This document shows, piece after piece, positions 60,212 to 64,000 of a DNA stretch of 64,000 bases. Made by a program: the position numbers and the translations under genes. This DNA comes from Planctomycetota bacterium (GTDB lineage: Bacteria > Planctomycetota > MHYJ01 > WSZJ01 > JACPWG01), in assembly GCA_016197205.1 (NCBI GenBank), contig JACPWG010000144.1, forward strand, positions 1 to 64,000. Direction: 5' to 3'. Under the pieces are notes generated by a model. It was not told the origin of the DNA. It saw only the letters and a program-made list of their open reading frames with translations, and did not search any database. How positions within the stretch are numbered: position 1 is the first letter of the stretch; the number at the start of each line of letters is the position of its first letter.

Positions 60212-61570
60212 ATGAAGATCCTGCTCGCCGACGACGAGGAGTCGATCCGCGTCACGCTCACCGACGACCTGCGGGCGGCGGGGCACGAGGTCGCGGACCA
60301 GGCCAACGCGGAGTCCGCCTTCGAGCGCTCGAAGGCCGAGCTCTTCGACTGCCTGATCACCGACATCCGGATGCCCGGCTTCGACATGCCCGACACGGCC
60401 GGGCTCGAGCTGGTGCGGCGGGTGAAGGCCGACCACCCCGACATCGCGATCCTCGTCATCACGGGGCACGGCACGTTCGAGCTGGCCGTCGAGGCCTTCA
60501 AGTCCGGCGCGCGCGACATCATCCAGAAGCCCTTCCTGAACGAGTACATTCTGGGCAAGGTCGAACAGATCGGCCAGGAGCTGCGCCTCCGCGCCGACTA
60601 CCGGAACCTGCGCGCCCAGGTCGAGGCCCGCACGCGCTTCCACAACCTGATCGGCCAGTCGAAGAAGATGCAGGAGGTCTACCAGGTCGTGGAGACGGTG
60701 GCCCCGAGCGACTTCTCGGTCATGATCGAGGGGGAGAGCGGCACCGGGAAGGAGCTGGTGTCGCAGGCGATCCACTACAACAGCCCCCGGAAGGACCGCC
60801 CCATGATCAAGATGAGCTGCGCGCAGTTCCCCGAGACGCTGCTGGAGAGCGAGCTCTTCGGCCACGAACGCGGCGCGTTCACGGGGGCGGAACGGCAGAA
60901 GATCGGGCGCTTCGAGCAGGCGAACGGCGGGACGATCTTCATCGACGACATCGACGACATGACGCTCCCGACGCAGGTGAAGCTCCTGCGCGTGCTGCAG
61001 GAGCGGGAGATCGAGCGGCTGGGGGGCGTGCGGACGATCAAGGTGGACCTGCGCGTGGTCGTGGCGACGAAGGTGGACCTCCACGGGCTGTCGCGGGAAG
61101 GGCGGTTCCGGGAGGACCTTTACTATCGACTGAACGTCGTGCCGATCAAGCTGCCGCCGCTGCGCGAGCGCGAGGGGGACATCCCGCTCCTGGTCGAGCA
61201 CTTCGTGCAGACGCATGGCCGGGGCCGGAAGTACGAGATCTCGCCGGAGACGATCATGGCGATGGAGAACTATCCCTGGCCGGGCAACGTGCGGGAGCTG
61301 GAGAACGCGGTGGCGCGCTCGATCGCGCTGGCGGGGACGGGGAACGTGCTGCGGAAGGAGCACTTGATCAAGGCGCAGCCGCTGTCGGACCCGACGATGA
61401 GGGCGCAGAAAGACACGCGTCCGCTGCGGGAGGTGGTTGCGGAGTCGGAGAAGCGTCACATTCAGCACGTGCTGGAGGTGACGGGCGGGCACAAGAGCGA
61501 GGCGGCGCGGATCCTGGGGATCAGCCGGAAGAATCTCTGGGAGAAGATGCGCGAGTACACGCTGGAGTAG
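60212..61570 (+). CDS. NtrC-family sigma-54-dependent response regulator
   Basis: 452 residues. The receiver domain has D7/D8 and phosphoacceptor D51 (CLITDIRMPG), T84 and K106 (QKPF). The AAA+ domain has Walker A GESGTGKE (174-181), the sigma-54-contacting GAFTGA (221-226), Walker B IFIDD and the REGRFREDLYYRL arginine fingers. A Fis-type helix-turn-helix (SEAARILGISRKNLWEKMRE) ends the protein. It should activate sigma-54 promoters after phosphorylation. No histidine kinase is in the window, so its sensor is elsewhere. Its position directly after the two tubulin-like genes suggests it controls them or a linked regulon. Confidence 0.96.
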   Translation: MKILLADDEESIRVTLTDDLRAAGHEVADQANAESAFERSKAELFDCLITDIRMPGFDMPDTAGLELVRRVKADHPDIAILVITGHGTFELAVEAFKSGARDIIQKPFLNEYILGKVEQIGQELRLRADYRNLRAQVEARTRFHNLIGQSKKMQEVYQVVETVAPSDFSVMIEGESGTGKELVSQAIHYNSPRKDRPMIKMSCAQFPETLLESELFGHERGAFTGAERQKIGRFEQANGGTIFIDDIDDMTLPTQVKLLRVLQEREIERLGGVRTIKVDLRVVVATKVDLHGLSREGRFREDLYYRLNVVPIKLPPLREREGDIPLLVEHFVQTHGRGRKYEISPETIMAMENYPWPGNVRELENAVARSIALAGTGNVLRKEHLIKAQPLSDPTMRAQKDTRPLREVVAESEKRHIQHVLEVTGGHKSEAARILGISRKNLWEKMREYTLE

Positions 61571-62184
61571 CGGCGCGGAGGCTGCGGGCGCATTCTCTGG
61601 TCGCCTGCTTTGCGAAGCGATACTTCGCAGCGGAGTGGCAGGGGCACGGCGCTGCCGGCGGTGGCGGCTCGGCGCTGCCGGCGGTAGGGGCTCGGCGCTA
61701 CCGGCGGTAGGGGCACGGCGCTGCCGTGCCCACGAAGCCGGGCATCGTGGTCGGCCTTGCGCGAGGTGGGCGGCGGTTCGAACCATGCCGGGCGGCGCCT
61801 CATGCAGCCCCAGGGCTCACCGGTCCCGAGTGTGGCTGCCCTTCGTAGCGCCCGCGTAACCCGGTTACTCAGCGGTAGCACGGCACCAGGCAGGCGGTTC
61901 CCTGACTGACCGCCATGCCCCCACTCCCCACGCTCGCCAAATGGCTGCAATCCCGCAATTTAGGACCTCCGGGAGGGTTGTGCGAAGCATAATTATTCGC
62001 CTCGGGGCGCAGCGTTCGCGTAGGACGCCTTCGTGGCCGATGGACATCGGGGAATACGGTTTGCTTTACGATTCTGTTTCTCCGGGCCGCAAGTCGGCGG
62101 GGACGGCGTGTGGGGTAGCCGACCCGAGGGTTTTGCGCCCGTCGTTCCTGGTGGGGCGACGGGGAGTCCGATCGGTCGAAACCC
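61571..62184. repeat. Gene-free stretch with tandem family-2 palindromes
   Basis: 61641-61731 holds four tandem variants of GGGCACGGCGCTGCCGGCGG ending in CGCTGCCGTGCCCACG. The remainder to the promoter shows no gene. Confidence 0.7.
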
Positions 62185-62212
62185 TTGACAGGGCCCTGCG
62201 GCGACCTATAAT
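62185..62212 (+). promoter_or_regulatory. Consensus sigma-70 promoter for the pseudopilin genes
   Basis: TTGACA, a 16-base spacer, then TATAAT, 58 bases before the start at 62271. Confidence 0.8.
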
Positions 62213-62270
62213 CGGCGTTTTGCAGCGGGGTCCGCTCCGCCAAGACCTTCTGAATCTGGGGAGGTTGGAA

Positions 62271-62990
62271 ATGGCTCGGTATCTGGTCACCCGGCGGCCG
62301 ACGGGCTTCACCCTGATCGAACTTCTCGTCGTGATCGCGATCATCGGCGTGCTCGCGGCGATCCTGTTGCCGACGATCACGGCGGTGCGGTGCCGCGCGA
62401 AGGAGGCGGCCTGCGCCGCGATGGTGCGCGATCTCGAGAGCGCACTCAAGGCGTACGAATCGGACTTCGCCCGCTTCCCACCCAATGCGCGAGCGGTTGC
62501 GGCTAACGCGATCGATCGGGATGGTGAGGCCGACAACCGGACCCTGGTTGCCTGCCTGTCAGGCCGTGGCCCGCGCGGGTCCGCCTACTACCAGTTCCGG
62601 ATCGAAATGCTGCGCCGGCCCATGCCCGGCAACTTTGAGACCGCCTCCGTCGCGACCATCGGCTACACCGCCTTCCCGGAGGCCATGAGCCCCCTCGGCC
62701 AACCGGATGGTCAGTTCGCAGCGGGCGCCGCGGGGGGGACGCCCGGTGGATCGGATCGATACGTACACAACCTCTTCTACCGGCAGCCCGGCGTCGCCTT
62801 CAACCGAATCAACGGTTTCGAACTGTGGACAGGCGCTTGCTCGATCAACTTGGCAGGTACGGCCGGTGCCCCCGCTCCCGCTCCACAGCCGCCCGCCTCT
62901 CCTGTGGGCAATTCGGTCGCGGAGGTGGAGGCCAAGTTCGGGGGCGCAGGAAACGGCCGGTTCTTCTCGAAGTCCAACAACTGGCGCTAG
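62271..62990 (+). CDS. Type II secretion/type IV pilin-like pseudopilin
   Basis: 239 residues. The class III prepilin site is RRPTG-FTLIELLVVIAIIG, cleavable after Gly, with the Glu at mature position 5. The helix continues to AKEAACAAMVRDLESALKAY, followed by a GspG-like beta region and a Pro/Ala-rich stretch. It should be processed by a prepilin peptidase and assembled into a pseudopilus or pilus. No peptidase or assembly ATPase is in the window. GGGGAGG lies 6 bases upstream. Confidence 0.92.
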   Translation: MARYLVTRRPTGFTLIELLVVIAIIGVLAAILLPTITAVRCRAKEAACAAMVRDLESALKAYESDFARFPPNARAVAANAIDRDGEADNRTLVACLSGRGPRGSAYYQFRIEMLRRPMPGNFETASVATIGYTAFPEAMSPLGQPDGQFAAGAAGGTPGGSDRYVHNLFYRQPGVAFNRINGFELWTGACSINLAGTAGAPAPAPQPPASPVGNSVAEVEAKFGGAGNGRFFSKSNNWR

Positions 62991-63069
62991 CAGGTCGGTC
63001 CCGAGGGGAGCCGCATCGGCCTTTGCAGCTAACCGGGTCCACAACGAGACTGGCGGAGAGCATGCCGAC

Positions 63070-64000
63070 ATGAGCACAATCCAGAAGGACCGGCCGCGCG
63101 AGTTCGCGCACCCCAGCAGGTCGTCGGGTGGCTTTACCCTGATCGAGTTGCTGGTCGTCATCGCGGTCATCGGAGTCCTCGCCGCCTTCCTTGGGGTGGC
63201 GGTGATGGGCGTGGCCAACAAAGCACGGGTCGAGAACACCCGCGCCCTCCTCAATCGGGTTGCCTCCGGCCTCTCCACGTATTTCAGCAGGTACAATGCC
63301 TACCCCCCGACCGATCTTCCAGGGTCAGCCTACGCGGGCTCGGTCCCCAACACACCTGCGGTCCCCGGCGGCTCCCGAGGCTTGGCGTACGAGCGCAGCA
63401 AGAACCTCCACTTCTACCTAGGTGCACTGCTTTGCAGCTTTGAAGGCTTCCGACCTGGCGCCGGCGCACCGATCCCCACGGTCCGAAAAATCAACGAGCC
63501 GCTTGCGAACTGGAAATTGGCTGACCTGGACGGCAACGAGGCGGGGAAAGTGACGCAGTTCGAGCCTCCGCAACCTCTCCCGGCCAATAACGGTGCCATC
63601 ACCTACACACCACCGCCTGCGGCCAACCTGCGGCGAATCATCGACGCCTTCGGGAATCCGATCGGCTACCGAGGCCGGGACCCCAACCTGCCGACTCCCC
63701 TGCCCATCGCGTTTCAACCGACGCAGTTCGCCCAGAACCACTCCGCAAGCGCGCCGGGTGGCGTGGCCCACCGAAAGTTCCAATACCAAAATGGTCCGAT
63801 CCTTGAGACGAGTACCGCTGACAATCGAACAACCTTCGACCTGTGGTCCCTGGGTGCGGATGGCCAGGGCGGACCGCAAGGACCCGACGCGCCAGGCGGG
63901 GAACCAAACTTGGTAACCCCGACACTGTCAGCGGTGACGGGTGGTCCTGTGCCGCAGAAAACGCAGTTGTTCATTTCGGACGACCTCACGAACTGGTTTA
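63070..64000 (+). CDS. Second pseudopilin (3' end outside window)
   Basis: At least 310 residues. SRSSGG-FTLIELLVVIAVIG is the prepilin site, followed by NKARVENTRALLNRVASGLS and a GspG-like TYFSRYNAYPPTDLPG segment. A proline-rich globular domain with DLWSLGADGQGGPQGPDAPG follows, a common pseudopilin C-terminal motif. It is 79 bases downstream of the first pseudopilin in the same direction, so likely co-transcribed. It runs off the right edge. Confidence 0.92.
   Translation, partial: MSTIQKDRPREFAHPSRSSGGFTLIELLVVIAVIGVLAAFLGVAVMGVANKARVENTRALLNRVASGLSTYFSRYNAYPPTDLPGSAYAGSVPNTPAVPGGSRGLAYERSKNLHFYLGALLCSFEGFRPGAGAPIPTVRKINEPLANWKLADLDGNEAGKVTQFEPPQPLPANNGAITYTPPPAANLRRIIDAFGNPIGYRGRDPNLPTPLPIAFQPTQFAQNHSASAPGGVAHRKFQYQNGPILETSTADNRTTFDLWSLGADGQGGPQGPDAPGGEPNLVTPTLSAVTGGPVPQKTQLFISDDLTNWF

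Noticed and set aside
61641..61731. Tandem repeats considered as a CRISPR array
   Set aside because: Units are self-palindromic with no unique spacers between them, and no cas genes are present.

Overview
The window is about 64 kb of high G+C bacterial chromosome. It is most consistent with an uncultured Planctomycetota-type organism. Supporting signs are Hanks-type protein kinases fused to TPR or FG-GAP regions, planctomycete-style pseudopilins, many secreted PDZ, HEAT and LRR proteins, a BshB1 deacetylase and a dense load of palindromic intergenic repeats. The phylum call is an inference from gene content. No rRNA, tRNA, CRISPR array or complete transposase gene was seen.

Layout. 1-5 kb: partial fadE, a tiny membrane protein with an in-frame TGA (possible selenoprotein), a PhyH-type dioxygenase, a lipoprotein and a serine hydrolase. 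5-14 kb: a decayed kinase-TPR gene, a coiled-coil protein, an aminotransferase, a secreted HEAT protein and the intact kinase-TPR paralogue. 14-20 kb: lipoprotein plus SDR, bshB1, an M61 peptidase, a 40-residue secreted peptide and a YCII protein. 20-27 kb: a YhhN membrane protein and a 1691-residue kinase/FG-GAP/TPR protein. 27-32.4 kb: a membrane protein, its probable regulator, ispH, a gamma carbonic anhydrase and a PilX-like FG-GAP protein, flanked by two inverted copies of a ~260 bp MITE-like element. 32-43 kb: a haem-copper-oxidase-like protein, a PilP-like protein, an epimerase, vapBC, a DCC protein, a MoaD-like/beta-propeller pair and a secreted LRR protein. 43-52 kb: degraded genes, a PDZ protein, a TMEM43 homologue and a nucleotidyltransferase pair. 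52.6-61.6 kb: the most unusual locus. 62-64 kb: two pseudopilins.

The 52.6-61.6 kb locus has a divergent cysteine-peptidase-like HEAT protein. Opposite it, behind a consensus sigma-70 promoter (TTGACA-N17-TATAAT), are an 824-residue tubulin/FtsZ-superfamily protein with an intact GGTGSG loop, a 748-residue diverged relative that lacks that loop, and a sigma-54-dependent response regulator. I infer a two-component cytoskeletal or membrane-remodelling system (one NTPase and one pseudo-NTPase) with its own regulator.

A second theme is repeats. At least five families recur, mostly just after genes. In five cases the upstream gene ends exactly at an element edge, in the context AGG-TAA/TAG followed by GGGC or GCGC. 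One element borders a truncated gene, and another separates a membrane protein gene from its likely regulator.
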